Positions 9,628 through 18,588 are shown, counted from the stretch's first letter. The stretch: DNA of 44,679 bases from Gammaproteobacteria bacterium (GCA_025357915.1 JANYLH010000010.1:1-44679), one strand, 5' to 3'. Notes: generated by a model not told the origin, from the letters alone. Translations and numbers: made by a program.

Positions 9628-9639
9628 CTTAGGAATCGC

Positions 9640-10755
9640 ATGGAATTGAACAGTACCGAAGAGATCCTCGCCGAAGTGCGCGCCGGCCGCATGGTCGTCG
9701 TCATGGACGACGAGGACCGGGAGAACGAGGGCGACCTGCTGATGGCGGCCCAGAAGGTCACCGCTGCCGACATCAACTTCATGGCGCGCTTTGGCCGCGG
9801 CCTGATCTGCCTGACCGTGACGCCGGAGCGCTGCGCGCAGCTGCGGCTGCCGCTGATGGTGACCGACACCAATCGCGACCAGCGCACCAATTTCACGCTG
9901 TCGATCGAGGCGGCCGAAGGGGTGACCACCGGCATTTCCGCTTACGACCGCGCACACACGGTACGCACCGCGGTGCGGCCCGACGCGCGCGCCGAAGACC
10001 TGCGCCAGCCCGGGCACGTGTTTCCGATCATGGCGCAGCCCGGCGGCGTGCTGACGCGCGCCGGCCACACCGAGGCCGGATGCGACCTGGCGCGGCTCGC
10101 AGGCTTCGAGCCCGCAGCGGTGATCGTCGAGATCATGAACGAGGACGGCACCATGGCGCGCCGTCCGCACCTGGAGGAATTCGCCCGCGCCCACCAGCTC
10201 AAGATCGGCAGCATCGCCGATTTGATCCGCTACCGACTGCGCAACGAGCGTTCGGTGGAACGCATCGCAGAGCAGACCGTGATGACCGAGCATGGCGAGT
10301 TTCGCCTATACGCTTACGAAGACCACGTCAATCGCGACGTGCACCTGGCGCTGGTGCGCGGGGCGATCGACGGCGATGCAACACCGGTCGTGCGCGTGCA
10401 TCTCGTCGACACGCTGCGCGATGTGCTCGGCGTGCAGGATGCGAGCGGTGCCTGGACGCTGCGCGCGGCCCTCGCGCGCATCGCGACCGCTCCGTGCGGC
10501 GTGGTCGTGATCCTGCGGCAGGGCGAGTCGCCGCGCGAGCTGGCCGATGCCGTGCGGGTGCCGGCCCACGTCGACGAGCGACAGGAACGCGGCCGCACAC
10601 ACAGCGGCGCGGTGCTGCGCACCATCGGTGTTGGCGCGCAGATCCTGCAGGACCTGGGGGTGCGCCGCATGCAGGTGTTGTCGGCCCCCAAGCATGTCCA
10701 CGGCCTGGCGGCCTTCGGCCTCGAGATCGTGGGCTACATCGACGACGCTGGCTAG
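9640..10755 (+). CDS. ribB: 3,4-dihydroxy-2-butanone-4-phosphate synthase with RibA-like (RibX) domain lacking zinc cysteines
   Basis: 371 residues, ATG 9640 with AGGA five bases upstream. Residues 1 to about 205 are a complete RibB domain (DDEDRENEGDL, GISAYDRAHTVRTAV, HTEAGCDLA), which makes the four-carbon unit of riboflavin from ribulose 5-phosphate. The C-terminal 165 residues align with GTP cyclohydrolase II, but where RibA has the three zinc cysteines (R-x-H-S-E-C ... L-R-C-D-C) this protein has RVHLVDTLRDVLGVQDAS with no cysteine. It therefore belongs to the RibBX type known from Proteobacteria, in which the RibA-like half has lost cyclohydrolase activity. A separate ribA must exist outside this window for the pathway to be complete. 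First gene of a likely ribBX-ribH-nusB-thiL operon. Confidence 0.92.
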   Translation: MELNSTEEILAEVRAGRMVVVMDDEDRENEGDLLMAAQKVTAADINFMARFGRGLICLTVTPERCAQLRLPLMVTDTNRDQRTNFTLSIEAAEGVTTGISAYDRAHTVRTAVRPDARAEDLRQPGHVFPIMAQPGGVLTRAGHTEAGCDLARLAGFEPAAVIVEIMNEDGTMARRPHLEEFARAHQLKIGSIADLIRYRLRNERSVERIAEQTVMTEHGEFRLYAYEDHVNRDVHLALVRGAIDGDATPVVRVHLVDTLRDVLGVQDASGAWTLRAALARIATAPCGVVVILRQGESPRELADAVRVPAHVDERQERGRTHSGAVLRTIGVGAQILQDLGVRRMQVLSAPKHVHGLAAFGLEIVGYIDDAG

Positions 10756-10777
10756 GCTGCTCCGATATACTCATCGC

Positions 10778-11245
10778 ATGGGAACAGCTGCTGAACCGGC
10801 GACGCTGAGCGCCGCGGGCCTGCGCGTCGCCGTGGTCGCGGCGCGCTACAACGAGGCACTGGTCGATCAGCTCCTCGCCGGCGCGCGCGTGGCGTGGCGG
10901 GCGGCCGGCGGTGACGCCGACTCGCTCCGCGTCGAGCGGGTCCCCGGGGCCTTTGAACTCCCGCTGGCCGCGCAGGCACTCGCCAATGCCGGCAAGTGCG
11001 ATGCGGTGGTGGCGCTGGGCTGCGTGATTCGCGGCGACACCGCGCACTTTGAATTCGTGGCCGGGGAATGCGCGCGGGGGCTGCAGCAGGTGATGCTCGC
11101 CACCGGCGTGCCGGTGGCATTTGGCGTGCTGACCACTGAGAACCTTGCCCAGGCCCAGGAACGCGCCGCGCCGGGCGCACAGAACAAGGGTGCGGAGGCG
11201 CTGCATACGGCGCTGGCCATGGCGCAGTTGCTGCGCCGCCTCTGA
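10778..11245 (+). CDS. ribH: 6,7-dimethyl-8-ribityllumazine synthase
   Basis: 155 residues (E. coli: 156). It condenses the RibB and RibD products to the lumazine substrate of riboflavin synthase. Landmarks are ARYNEALVDQLLAGA, VPGAFELPLAAQAL, ALGCVIRGDTAHFEFVAGE and VPVAFGVLTTENLAQA, with the active-site His in GDTAHF. The ATG at 10778 lies 22 bp after ribBX. A TATACT at 10765-10770 just before the gene could be an internal -10 element, but no matching -35 is obvious. nusB follows after 14 bp. Confidence 0.96.
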   Translation: MGTAAEPATLSAAGLRVAVVAARYNEALVDQLLAGARVAWRAAGGDADSLRVERVPGAFELPLAAQALANAGKCDAVVALGCVIRGDTAHFEFVAGECARGLQQVMLATGVPVAFGVLTTENLAQAQERAAPGAQNKGAEALHTALAMAQLLRRL

Positions 11246-11259
11246 GCGGCGCCTGACGC

Positions 11260-11697
11260 ATGGCTGGCAACTTCAACCCGCAGACGGCGGCGCGCGCCCT
11301 GGCACGGCGCCTCGCGGTGCAGGCGCTGTATCGCTGGCAGCTCAACGCCGCCCCCTGGCAGGATCTGGTGACCGAGTTCGCCAGCGACGCCGATATGCCG
11401 CGCGCCGACGCCGGGTACTTCCGCGCCCTGGTACAGCAGGCCATCGATGAACACGAGACCCTGGATGCCGCGCTGGGCCCGTTCCTGTCGCGGGCGGCCG
11501 CCGTGCTGGATCCGGTCGAGCATGCGGTGTTGCTGATCGCCAGTGTCGAACTGCAGCACCAGAAGCAGGTGCCGTTCCGCGTCGTCATCGATGAGGCCGT
11601 CGGACTCGCGCGGCGCTTTGGCGCCACCGACGGCCACAAGTTCGTCAATGGCGTACTCGATCGCGCGGCGCGCGCCTGGCGCAGCGACGAACGCTGA
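11260..11697 (+). CDS. nusB: Transcription antitermination factor NusB
   Basis: 145 residues (E. coli: 139). An all-helical RNA-binding protein that acts with NusE/S10 at boxA in rRNA antitermination. Recognisable segments are ARRLAVQALYRWQLN near the start, LDPVEHAVLLIASVEL, VPFRVVIDEAVGLARRFG and the closing FVNGVLDRAARAWR. The position between ribH and thiL is the standard gammaproteobacterial order. The thiL ATG comes one base after its stop. Confidence 0.96.
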   Translation: MAGNFNPQTAARALARRLAVQALYRWQLNAAPWQDLVTEFASDADMPRADAGYFRALVQQAIDEHETLDAALGPFLSRAAAVLDPVEHAVLLIASVELQHQKQVPFRVVIDEAVGLARRFGATDGHKFVNGVLDRAARAWRSDER

Positions 11698-11698
11698 G

Positions 11699-12658
11699 AT
11701 GCCGCTCGGCGAAGCCGAAGTCATCGAACGCTATTTCCGCCATCTGGGCGCGGTGCGCACCGACGTGGCGCTGGGAATAGGTGACGACGCCGCGCTGCTG
11801 CGGCCGCGCCCCGGCTGTGAGCTGGCGCAGACCACTGACGCGCTGGTCGAGCAGGTGCATTTCCTGCCCGGCAGTTCGCCACGCTCGCTCGGGCATCGCG
11901 CGCTGGCCATCAACCTCAGCGACCTGGCCGCCATGGGCGCGACGCCGGCATGGGCGCTGTTGTCGCTGACGCTGCCCGGTATCGACGAGCCGTGGCTCGG
12001 CGAATTCGCGACCGGATTCGGAACGCTCGCGCGCGAACACGAGGTGACTCTGGTCGGCGGCAATCTCAGTCGCGGGCCATTGACGATCACGGTGCAGCTC
12101 ACCGGCCAACTGCCGCAGGGCTCGGCCCTGCGCCGGAGCGGTGCCCAGCCGGGCGATGAGGTCTGGGTGAGCGGGACGCTTGGCGACGCGGCGCAGGGCA
12201 GGGTGCCGACGGCGGGCGCTGTCGCGGATCCTCAGGCGCAGTGGCTGCGCGGACGCGCTGAATATCCCACGCCACGCGTGGCGCTGGGTGAGGCGCTGCG
12301 CGGGATCGCCAGCGCCTGCATCGATCTGTCCGATGGGCTGCTGGCCGATCTGCCGCGGCTCGCCGCCGCCAGCGGTTGCGGCGCCGTGCTCGAGGTCGGC
12401 GCCCTGCCTCTTTCCGGCGCCCTGCGCTCGGTCGCCGGCGAGCGCGCCTGGCAGCATGCGCTGGCCGGCGGCGAGGACTATGAGCTGTGTTTTACGGCCT
12501 CGCCCGGGCAGGCGGCGACGCTGGCGGCCATTGCCGCACGCTGTGGCGTGCCCCTCGCCCACTGCGGGCATACGCGGCCGGAGCCGGGGCTGGAATTGCG
12601 GCGCGACGGTGTCGTGATCCAGTTCTCGCAATCGCCTTTCGGGCATTTCGCGGCTTGA
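11699..12658 (+). CDS. thiL: Thiamine-monophosphate kinase
   Basis: 319 residues (E. coli: 325). Phosphorylates thiamine monophosphate to thiamine diphosphate, the cofactor needed by Dxs encoded nearby. PurM/ThiL-fold motifs are GIGDDAALL (metal-binding Asp pair), TTDALVEQVHF, NLSDLAAMGATP, CIDLSDGLLADL and GGEDYELCF. Start at ATG 11699, one base past the nusB stop. In many relatives pgpA follows thiL; here a kinase gene follows instead, after 118 bp containing a GC-rich self-complementary run at about 12680-12690 that may help end the operon. Confidence 0.95.
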   Translation: MPLGEAEVIERYFRHLGAVRTDVALGIGDDAALLRPRPGCELAQTTDALVEQVHFLPGSSPRSLGHRALAINLSDLAAMGATPAWALLSLTLPGIDEPWLGEFATGFGTLAREHEVTLVGGNLSRGPLTITVQLTGQLPQGSALRRSGAQPGDEVWVSGTLGDAAQGRVPTAGAVADPQAQWLRGRAEYPTPRVALGEALRGIASACIDLSDGLLADLPRLAAASGCGAVLEVGALPLSGALRSVAGERAWQHALAGGEDYELCFTASPGQAATLAAIAARCGVPLAHCGHTRPEPGLELRRDGVVIQFSQSPFGHFAA

Positions 12659-12776
12659 GGCGGCCGCATTCTGCTGCGACCCCCCGGGGGTTGCGATGCA
12701 GGTCACAGACCCCCCGCAGTGGGCTCCGTATCCTCGGATCCGCACCCGCAGCCGCTATACCCGGACCGAACCCAAG

Positions 12777-14081
12777 ATGGCAGTGTCAGCAGCTCCCAGT
12801 CCCAAATTGCGGGCCATACCCGAACGCATCGGCAAGTACCTTATCATCAACGAGGTGGGGCGGGGCAGCACCGGCACCGTGTACCTCTCGCACGACCCGT
12901 ATTACGGCCGGGACGTGGCCATCAAGGTCTACACGATGGACATCGCCGGCGAGGACGAGCGCGCCCGCGTCACGCGCAAGATGTTCCTGTCCGAGGCGCA
13001 CATGGTGGGCATGCTCCATCATCCAAACATCCTGCCGATCTATGACGCCGGCGAAGAGAACGGCCACTGCTACATCGTCACCGAGCACGTGCACGGTGCG
13101 CGCACACTGGCCGCCTATTGTCGGCCCGACAACCTGCTGCGCGTCGATGACGTGGTCGAACTCATGTTCAAGTGCGCCAAGGCGCTGCACTACGCGCATT
13201 CGCGCGGCGTTATTCACCGCGACATCAAACCCTCGAACATCATGCTCACGCAGGACAGCGACGTGCGCATCATCGACTTTGGCATCGCGCTGGTGGCCGA
13301 TTCTGACATCTCGCGCATCGAGGGCATCGCCGGGTCGCCCAGCTACATGTCGCCCGAGCAGGTGCAGAGCCTGGAGCTGACGAGCGGCTCCGACCTGTAT
13401 TCGCTGGGCGCCGTGATGTACGAGCTGCTGACCGGCACGCGCCCGTTCCGCGCCGGGAACCTCGCCAAGCTGCTGCACCAGATCGTCTACGCGACCCCGC
13501 CGCCGATCCACACGCTGCGTGAGGACGTGCCCGAGGATCTCGAAGTGGTGGTCGCCACCGCGATGCAGAAGGATCCGGCCCGCCGCCAGAAGAGCGGCCT
13601 CGACCTCGCCGCGGAACTCACCCGCGTGCACCAGCAGCTGCGGCAGCAGAACTCGCGCATGAACCAGCAGGAGCAGTTTGGCATGCTGCGCCGGCTGAAA
13701 TTTTTCCACGAGTTCTCGCACGCCGAGATCGTCGAGGTGATGCGCGCCAGCCACTGGCAGGATTACGCCAGCGGCGAGGAGATCGTCAAGGAAGGGGAAA
13801 TGGACGACCGCTTCTACATCCTGGTCACCGGCAACTGCTCGGTCGAGCGCAACGGCGCTTCGGTGGGGCTGCTGTCGACCGGCGAGTGCTTCGGCGAGAC
13901 CAGCTACGTGCAGGGCGCCAAGCGCAACGCGACGATCCGCGCCGCCGGCGATGTCACGGTGATCAAGGTGAGTTCCACGCTGCTCGAGCAGGTCTCGGCC
14001 TCGTGCCAGCTGCGCTTCAACCGCGTGTTCCTGCGCGCGCTCATCGGCCGGCTGCAGGGCGTGGAATTTCGCGCGAGCTGA
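12777..14081 (+). CDS. Eukaryotic-type Ser/Thr protein kinase fused to a cyclic-nucleotide-binding domain
   Basis: 434 residues from ATG 12777; ATG 12696, preceded by GGGGG, would add 27 residues unlike a kinase N-terminus. Residues 18 to about 280 form a protein kinase: glycine loop GRGSTGTV (28-35), Lys50 in VAIK, HRDIKPSNIM with catalytic Asp149, DFG 167-169 and GSPSYMSPEQ. All catalytic residues are present. After a Gln-rich linker (about 285-300) comes a cNMP-binding domain ending with GECFGETSYVQGAKRNATIR, which resembles the phosphate-binding cassette although the Pro before Arg is missing. No membrane segment or PASTA repeats, so it is cytosolic. A cyclic-nucleotide-gated kinase in one chain is the obvious inference; ligand and targets are unknown. 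It stands alone, followed by repeats. Confidence 0.9.
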   Translation: MAVSAAPSPKLRAIPERIGKYLIINEVGRGSTGTVYLSHDPYYGRDVAIKVYTMDIAGEDERARVTRKMFLSEAHMVGMLHHPNILPIYDAGEENGHCYIVTEHVHGARTLAAYCRPDNLLRVDDVVELMFKCAKALHYAHSRGVIHRDIKPSNIMLTQDSDVRIIDFGIALVADSDISRIEGIAGSPSYMSPEQVQSLELTSGSDLYSLGAVMYELLTGTRPFRAGNLAKLLHQIVYATPPPIHTLREDVPEDLEVVVATAMQKDPARRQKSGLDLAAELTRVHQQLRQQNSRMNQQEQFGMLRRLKFFHEFSHAEIVEVMRASHWQDYASGEEIVKEGEMDDRFYILVTGNCSVERNGASVGLLSTGECFGETSYVQGAKRNATIRAAGDVTVIKVSSTLLEQVSASCQLRFNRVFLRALIGRLQGVEFRAS

Positions 14082-14087
14082 GGCTCT

Positions 14088-14300
14088 CACGGGCACCCAT
14101 CATTGATGTTTTCGCGGCACTCTGGTGGCGCGCGGATCGGCAAATGCCGCAGACGGCATTTGCCGCCATTCCCTCGCGCGACCTGGCGGCTTGGCCCAAT
14201 GGCAATATCGTGTAACGGAGAGTCGCACTGGCCGCCGCCAACGGTCGCGCTCGGCGCGCCACAAGTCGCGCCTCGAAAACATCAATGAAGGGTGCCCGTG
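14088..14300. repeat. Foldback repeat A1 (three-way-junction-like, MITE-sized)
   Basis: Outer arms 14088-14114 and 14274-14300 are complementary at 26 of 27 positions, and weaker pairing continues inward. Inside are a perfect 11-bp hairpin (14139-14149 / 14154-14164, loop CAGA) and a longer-loop stem (14176-14183 with 14243-14250, and 14184-14190 with 14234-14240, separated by a 2-base bulge). This predicts a three-way junction in single-stranded DNA or RNA. No credible ORF lies inside. A 27-base segment (14246-14272, minus strand) matches repeat A2 at 24 of 27 positions. Confidence 0.8.
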
Positions 14301-14421
14301 GGAACATCGGTCTCGCGCCGCCGCGTGGAGAGCAGCGTTCCCGCACCGCACTGGCGCACGTTTTGACCCGAACGCGAAATGCACACGTCACCGGTAAATC
14401 GTGCGAGTGCGGCTGCGCGTT

Positions 14422-14601
14422 GGGTCTCATGGGGCGCGACTTGCGGCGCACTGAGCGCGGGCGCAGGCGCCGACTCGTATTCCGTCAAAATCTGGCCTTG
14501 AGCTAATAGAGCGTCGGCGCCCGTTCGCGCGAAGGGATGGCAGTAAAAGCCGTCCTCGGCTTTTACTGATCCATGCGCCGCCAGGAGCGCCCATGAGACC
14601 C
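14422..14601. repeat. Foldback repeat A2 (same family as A1, opposite orientation)
   Basis: GGGTCTCATGGG (14422-14433) and its perfect complement (14590-14601) form the outer arms, and partial pairing (about 15 of 20) continues inward. Inside are a 9-bp stem GGCGCCGAC / GTCGGCGCC (14466-14474, 14513-14521) with a 38-base loop, and a 12-bp hairpin (14541-14568). The segment 14433-14459 is homologous to the complement of 14246-14272 in A1. The order of the inner stems is the same when A1 is read on the minus strand. Confidence 0.75.
14541..14568. terminator. Bidirectional intrinsic terminator between the kinase gene and folE2
   Basis: CAGTAAAAGCCG-TCCT-CGGCTTTTACTG: a perfect 12-bp inverted repeat whose GCCG/CGGC core is flanked by AAAA on one side and TTTT on the other. 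It can therefore act as an intrinsic terminator on either strand. It lies 48 bp past the folE2 stop on the minus strand and is embedded in repeat A2. Confidence 0.65.
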
Positions 14602-14616
14602 GGCGTGCGGCCGTGC

Positions 14617-15447
14617 TTATCCGGCCTTTCCGCTCTTGTGCTTGTCGCGCTCGATCAGCGCATAAGCCGAGTGGTTGTGGATCGACTCGAAATTCTCGCT
14701 CTCGACCACGTAGGCGCCGATGCGCGGCTCGGCGTCGAGGCGCAGCGCCACGTCGCGCACCATGTCCTCGACGAACTTCGGATTGTCATAGGCGCGCTCG
14801 GTCACGTATTTCTCGTCCGGGCGCTTGAGGATGCCGTACAGCTCGCAGGAAGCTTCCGATTCCGCCACGTCGATCAGCTCCTCGATCCACATGTGCTTGT
14901 GAAGCCGCGCCTTGATGGTGACGTGCGAGCGCTGGTTGTGCGCGCCGCGTTCCGAGATCTTCTTTGAGCAGGGGCACAGGCTCGTGACCGGCACGACCAC
15001 GCGCACCCACATGGTGGTCTCGCCGTGGCAGCACTCGCCGATCAGCGCGGCCTGGTAGTCCATCAGGCTCTCAACCCCCGAGACGGGCGCCTGCTTGCTG
15101 ACGAAGTAGGGGAAGGTCATCTCGATGTGGCCGGCGTCCGCGTCCAGCCGTTCGGTCATGTCCACCAGCATCTTGCGGAAGGAATCGACCGAAATCTCGC
15201 GCGCGTGGTGCAGCACTTCGACGAAGCGCGACATGTGCGTGCCCTTGAAGTTGTGCGGCAGGTTCACGTACATGTTGAAGGTGGCGACCGTGTGCTGTTC
15301 GCCATCCGAGCGGTCCCTGACGCGGACCGGGTGGCGGATGTCCTTGATGCCGACGCGGTCAATGGCGATGTGGCGGGTGTCGGCCCGGCCCTGCACGTCT
15401 TCGACGGCGAGCTTGCTGCGCTCGCGCTCAGCCACGACGGTATCCAT
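14617..15447 (-). CDS. folE2: GTP cyclohydrolase FolE2 (type IB)
   Basis: 276 residues, ATG 15447. Converts GTP to dihydroneopterin triphosphate, the first step of folate synthesis. Type IB features are [25 protein letters not shown] (the active-site cysteine region), [13 protein letters not shown] and the closing [18 protein letters not shown]. FolE2 is unrelated in sequence to FolE and tolerates metals other than zinc; whether it is the only GTP cyclohydrolase I here cannot be told from the window. Last gene of the xseB-ispA-dxs-folE2 run, 18 bp after dxs, and followed by the 14541-14568 terminator. Confidence 0.96.
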   Translation of the reverse strand: MDTVVAERERSKLAVEDVQGRADTRHIAIDRVGIKDIRHPVRVRDRSDGEQHTVATFNMYVNLPHNFKGTHMSRFVEVLHHAREISVDSFRKMLVDMTERLDADAGHIEMTFPYFVSKQAPVSGVESLMDYQAALIGECCHGETTMWVRVVVPVTSLCPCSKKISERGAHNQRSHVTIKARLHKHMWIEELIDVAESEASCELYGILKRPDEKYVTERAYDNPKFVEDMVRDVALRLDAEPRIGAYVVESENFESIHNHSAYALIERDKHKSGKAG

Positions 15448-15465
15448 GGGTCACCCTTGCCTCGG

Positions 15466-17403
15466 TCAGGCCGGCCCGGAATGAGCGGCGGCAACCATTC
15501 TGGTGGCGGCGCGGCCGGTATTCAAGGCGCGCGCCTGTGGCAGCCACCAGCGCTCGATGGCGGCGGTGACCGCGGGGGTATCCAGGCCGGCATCGGCCAG
15601 ACACTGTTCGCGGCTGCCATGCTCGATGAACCGGTCAGGCAGCCCCAGCGACAGGCGCGGGCGGCCCAGTGCTGCCGCGTCGAGCAGTTCCGCCACGGCG
15701 CTTCCGGCGCCGCCGGCCAGGGTGTTTTCCTCGAGCGTCACCCAGGCGGCGTGCTGCGGCATGAGTTCGCGCAGCAGGGCTTCGTCCAGGGGCTTGACGA
15801 AGCGCATGTTGACGACCGTGGCGTCGAGACGCTCGCCCGCCGCCAGCGCGGCTTCCAGCATCGTGCCGAATGACAACAGCAGCAATCCGCTGCTGCCGCG
15901 CCGGCGCAACTGTGCCTTCCCCAGCGGCAGCGCGCTCATCGCGCTTTCCACCGGCACGCCCGGGCCCTGGCCGCGCGGGTAACGCACCACGGCGGGCCCA
16001 CCCGCACCGCTGGCGGTAAAGAGCATCTGCCGGCATTCATTCTCGTCGGCAGGCGCCATGATCAGCAGGTTGGGAATGCAGCGCAGGAAGCTGTAGTCAA
16101 AGCTGCCGTTGTGCGTGGCGCCGTCGCCCCCGACCACGCCGGCGCGGTCGAGCGCAAATACCACCGGGAGATTTTGCAGCGCCACATCGTGGATCAGCTG
16201 GTCGTAGCCGCGCTGCAGGAAGGTGGAATAGATCGCGACCACGGGCTTCATGCCTTCGCAGGCGAGCCCCGCGGCGAGCGTGACCGCGTGCTGTTCGGCA
16301 ATGGCCACGTCGAAATAGCGTTCCGGAAAACGCTTTGAGTATTCGACCAGGCCTGAGCCCTCGCGCATCGCCGGTGTAATCGCCACCACCTTCGGGTCGC
16401 GCGCGGCCATGTCGCACAGCCAGTCGCCGAACACCTGGGAATACGACGGCCCGGTGATCTTGCCCTTGAGCAACTGGCCGGTGAGCGGATCGAACGGTCC
16501 GGGGCCGTGCCAGGTGATCGGGTCGGCCTCGGCCGGCGCATATCCCTTGCCCTTCTGCGTCACGACGTGCAGGAACTGCGGCCCGCGCAGATCGCGCAGG
16601 TTGCGCAGCGTCCGCACCAGTCCCTTCACGTCGTGGCCGTCGATCGGCCCGATGTAGTTGAAGCCCATCTCCTCGAACACCGTGCCCGGCAGCCACATGC
16701 CCTTGACGTGCTCCTCTGAACGGCGCGCAAACTCGCGCAGCTGCGGCATCCGGCGCAGCACGCGCTTGCCGCCCTCGCGCAGGTGCGCGTAGAAGCGCCC
16801 CGACAGCACGCGCGCCAGGTACTTGGACATGGCGCCGACGTTCTCCGAAATCGACATGTCGTTGTCGTTGAGGATCACCAGCAGATCGGCAGGCAGGCTG
16901 CCGGCGTGATTGAGCGCCTCGAAGGCCATGCCCGCGCTGAGCGCACCGTCGCCGATCACCGCGACCACGCGCCGCTTCTCGCCCTGCGCGGTGGCCGCCA
17001 GCGCCATGCCGAGCGCCGCGCTGATCGAGGTGCTCGAATGACCAACGCCGAAGGTGTCGTACTCGCTTTCAGCGCGGTTCGGGAAGGGTGCGAGGCCGCC
17101 GTGCTGCTTGATGGTGTGCAGCTGCTCGCGCCGGCCGGTGAGCACTTTGTGCGGATAGGCCTGGTGCCCGACATCCCAGACCAGCCGGTCGTGCGGCGTG
17201 TTGAAGACGTAGTGGAGCGCAATGGTGAGCTCGACAGTGCCGAGGCCCGCGGCAAAATGACCGCCGCGCGTGCTGACGGTCTGGATCAGGAACTCGCGCA
17301 GTTCCACGGCCAGCTCGCTCAGGCGCCGCTCCGGGAGCGCACGCAGGTCGGCCGGCGAAGCGATCGAGCGCAGCAGGGCCAAGGGTTCTTTCGGCGCAGC
17401 CAT
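15466..17403 (-). CDS. dxs: 1-deoxy-D-xylulose-5-phosphate synthase
   Basis: 645 residues (E. coli: 620). Thiamine-diphosphate enzyme joining pyruvate and glyceraldehyde 3-phosphate, the entry step of the MEP isoprenoid pathway. Start at ATG 17403 ([14 protein letters not shown]); open frame upstream overlaps ispA and is not protein-like. Transketolase motifs are [44 protein letters not shown] (thiamine site), [28 protein letters not shown] and [15 protein letters not shown]. It sits 10 bp after ispA, so the MEP entry enzyme and the farnesyl diphosphate synthase are co-transcribed, the usual xseB-ispA-dxs order. Confidence 0.97.
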   Translation of the reverse strand: MAAPKEPLALLRSIASPADLRALPERRLSELAVELREFLIQTVSTRGGHFAAGLGTVELTIALHYVFNTPHDRLVWDVGHQAYPHKVLTGRREQLHTIKQHGGLAPFPNRAESEYDTFGVGHSSTSISAALGMALAATAQGEKRRVVAVIGDGALSAGMAFEALNHAGSLPADLLVILNDNDMSISENVGAMSKYLARVLSGRFYAHLREGGKRVLRRMPQLREFARRSEEHVKGMWLPGTVFEEMGFNYIGPIDGHDVKGLVRTLRNLRDLRGPQFLHVVTQKGKGYAPAEADPITWHGPGPFDPLTGQLLKGKITGPSYSQVFGDWLCDMAARDPKVVAITPAMREGSGLVEYSKRFPERYFDVAIAEQHAVTLAAGLACEGMKPVVAIYSTFLQRGYDQLIHDVALQNLPVVFALDRAGVVGGDGATHNGSFDYSFLRCIPNLLIMAPADENECRQMLFTASGAGGPAVVRYPRGQGPGVPVESAMSALPLGKAQLRRRGSSGLLLLSFGTMLEAALAAGERLDATVVNMRFVKPLDEALLRELMPQHAAWVTLEENTLAGGAGSAVAELLDAAALGRPRLSLGLPDRFIEHGSREQCLADAGLDTPAVTAAIERWWLPQARALNTGRAATRMVAAAHSGPA

Positions 17404-17413
17404 GTCCGGCAGT

Positions 17414-18310
17414 CTACTGCACGCGGTCGACGACGTAATGAGCGAGCGCGCGCAGCGCCACCGCCGCGTTGTCCAGCCCCGACAGGGCCGCCAGCGCCCG
17501 GTCGCGGTGTTCGAGCGCGAGCTGCCGGGCGCGCTCCAGGCCGAAAACGCTGGGGTAGTTGGGCTTGCCGCGCGCGGCGTCTGCGCCGGCACGCTTGCCC
17601 AGGAGCGCCGTATCCCCCGTGACGTCGAGGATGTCGTCCTGGATCTGGAAGGCGAGGCCGATTTCGTCGCCATATATGCGCAACGCGGCGTGTACCGCAT
17701 CGTCAGTCGCAGGTGCCGCCAGCGCTCCCAGTTCCACGCTGGCGCGGATCAGCGCGCCGGTCTTGCGCCGGTGCATCAGCTCGATGCGCCGGGGGTCCAT
17801 CGCCCGGCCGGTGGCCTCGAGATCGATCGCCTGGCCGCCTGCCATGCCGCCCAGTCCGATCGCAGCGGCCAGCACCGTCAGCATGCGCACACGGGTTTCG
17901 TCGCCGAGAGCATTGGTACGTGCGGCGAGCACCGAGAATGCCAGCGCCTGCAGCGCGTCGCCGGCGAGTATGGCGGTGCCCTCGTCAAAGGCACGGTGAC
18001 AGGTGGGGCGCCCGCGCCGCAGGTCGTCATCGTCCATCGCCGGCAGATCGTCGTGGATCAGGCTGTAGGCGTGGATCAGCTCCACCGCCGTCGCCGGCGC
18101 GTCCAGGTCCGCGGCGCGGGCGCCGAGCGCCATGCCCGTGACGTAGACGAGGAGCGGGCGCAGTCGCTTGCCGCCGCCGAGCACGCTATAGCGCATCGCC
18201 TCCTGGAGCCGCACCGCGCCGTCGTCAGCGCCGCCGAGGGCGTGCTCCAGGGCGGGCTCGATGCGCGCCTGGGCCGCGTGCACGCGCTCCTGGAAATCAG
18301 GGGTGTTCAA
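17414..18310 (-). CDS. ispA: Farnesyl diphosphate synthase (polyprenyl synthetase family)
   Basis: 298 residues (E. coli IspA: 299). Builds farnesyl diphosphate from IPP and DMAPP. Both aspartate-rich motifs are intact: [18 protein letters not shown] and [26 protein letters not shown] and [18 protein letters not shown] also match. TTG 18310 ([20 protein letters not shown]) is chosen because it reproduces the length and N-terminus of IspA; there is no ATG in frame nearby. It follows xseB after 14 bp. Confidence 0.95.
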   Translation of the reverse strand: MNTPDFQERVHAAQARIEPALEHALGGADDGAVRLQEAMRYSVLGGGKRLRPLLVYVTGMALGARAADLDAPATAVELIHAYSLIHDDLPAMDDDDLRRGRPTCHRAFDEGTAILAGDALQALAFSVLAARTNALGDETRVRMLTVLAAAIGLGGMAGGQAIDLEATGRAMDPRRIELMHRRKTGALIRASVELGALAAPATDDAVHAALRIYGDEIGLAFQIQDDILDVTGDTALLGKRAGADAARGKPNYPSVFGLERARQLALEHRDRALAALSGLDNAAVALRALAHYVVDRVQ

Positions 18311-18324
18311 GTCCGCTTGAAACT

Positions 18325-18588
18325 CTAGGGCTCGGGGAGCGGGTCGCCGTCGGTTCCGGCGGCCGCGAAGTCCTCGAGCGTGGCTCCCGAGGCGCGCTGC
18401 GTGAGCACCTGCACGCGCTGCTGTGCCGACAGCAGCGCCGCCTGGCACTCGCGCGTCAGCTGTACGCCGCGTTCAAAGGCGCGCAGCGCCTCATCCAGGG
18501 GAAGATTGCCCGCTTCCATGCCCGCCACCAGCTCCTCGAGCTCGGCCAGCGTGGCCTCGAATCCGGATTCCTTGGGTTTTCGCGACAC
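18325..18588 (-). CDS. xseB: Exodeoxyribonuclease VII small subunit
   Basis: 87 residues (E. coli: 80). Small subunit of ExoVII, which degrades single-stranded DNA into oligonucleotides; the large subunit XseA is not in the window. The GTG at 18588 is preceded by AAGGAAAA, which decides the start over an upstream ATG at 18648. The family core is FEATLAELEELVAGMEAGNL and PLDEALRAFERGVQLTRECQ, followed by a helical tail. First gene of the minus-strand operon xseB-ispA-dxs-folE2, divergent from the rubrerythrin gene, with the two promoters sharing about 140 bp. Confidence 0.93.
   Translation of the reverse strand: MSRKPKESGFEATLAELEELVAGMEAGNLPLDEALRAFERGVQLTRECQAALLSAQQRVQVLTQRASGATLEDFAAAGTDGDPLPEP

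Noticed and set aside
9466-9639. FMN riboswitch upstream of ribBX
   Set aside because: The conserved RFN-element segments are not found; only a promoter, a palindrome and a GC-rich hairpin can be supported.
14082-14616. Small protein gene between the kinase and folE2
   Set aside because: Several short frames exist on both strands, but all run through inverted-repeat arms, lack good ribosome-binding sites and look alike on both strands.
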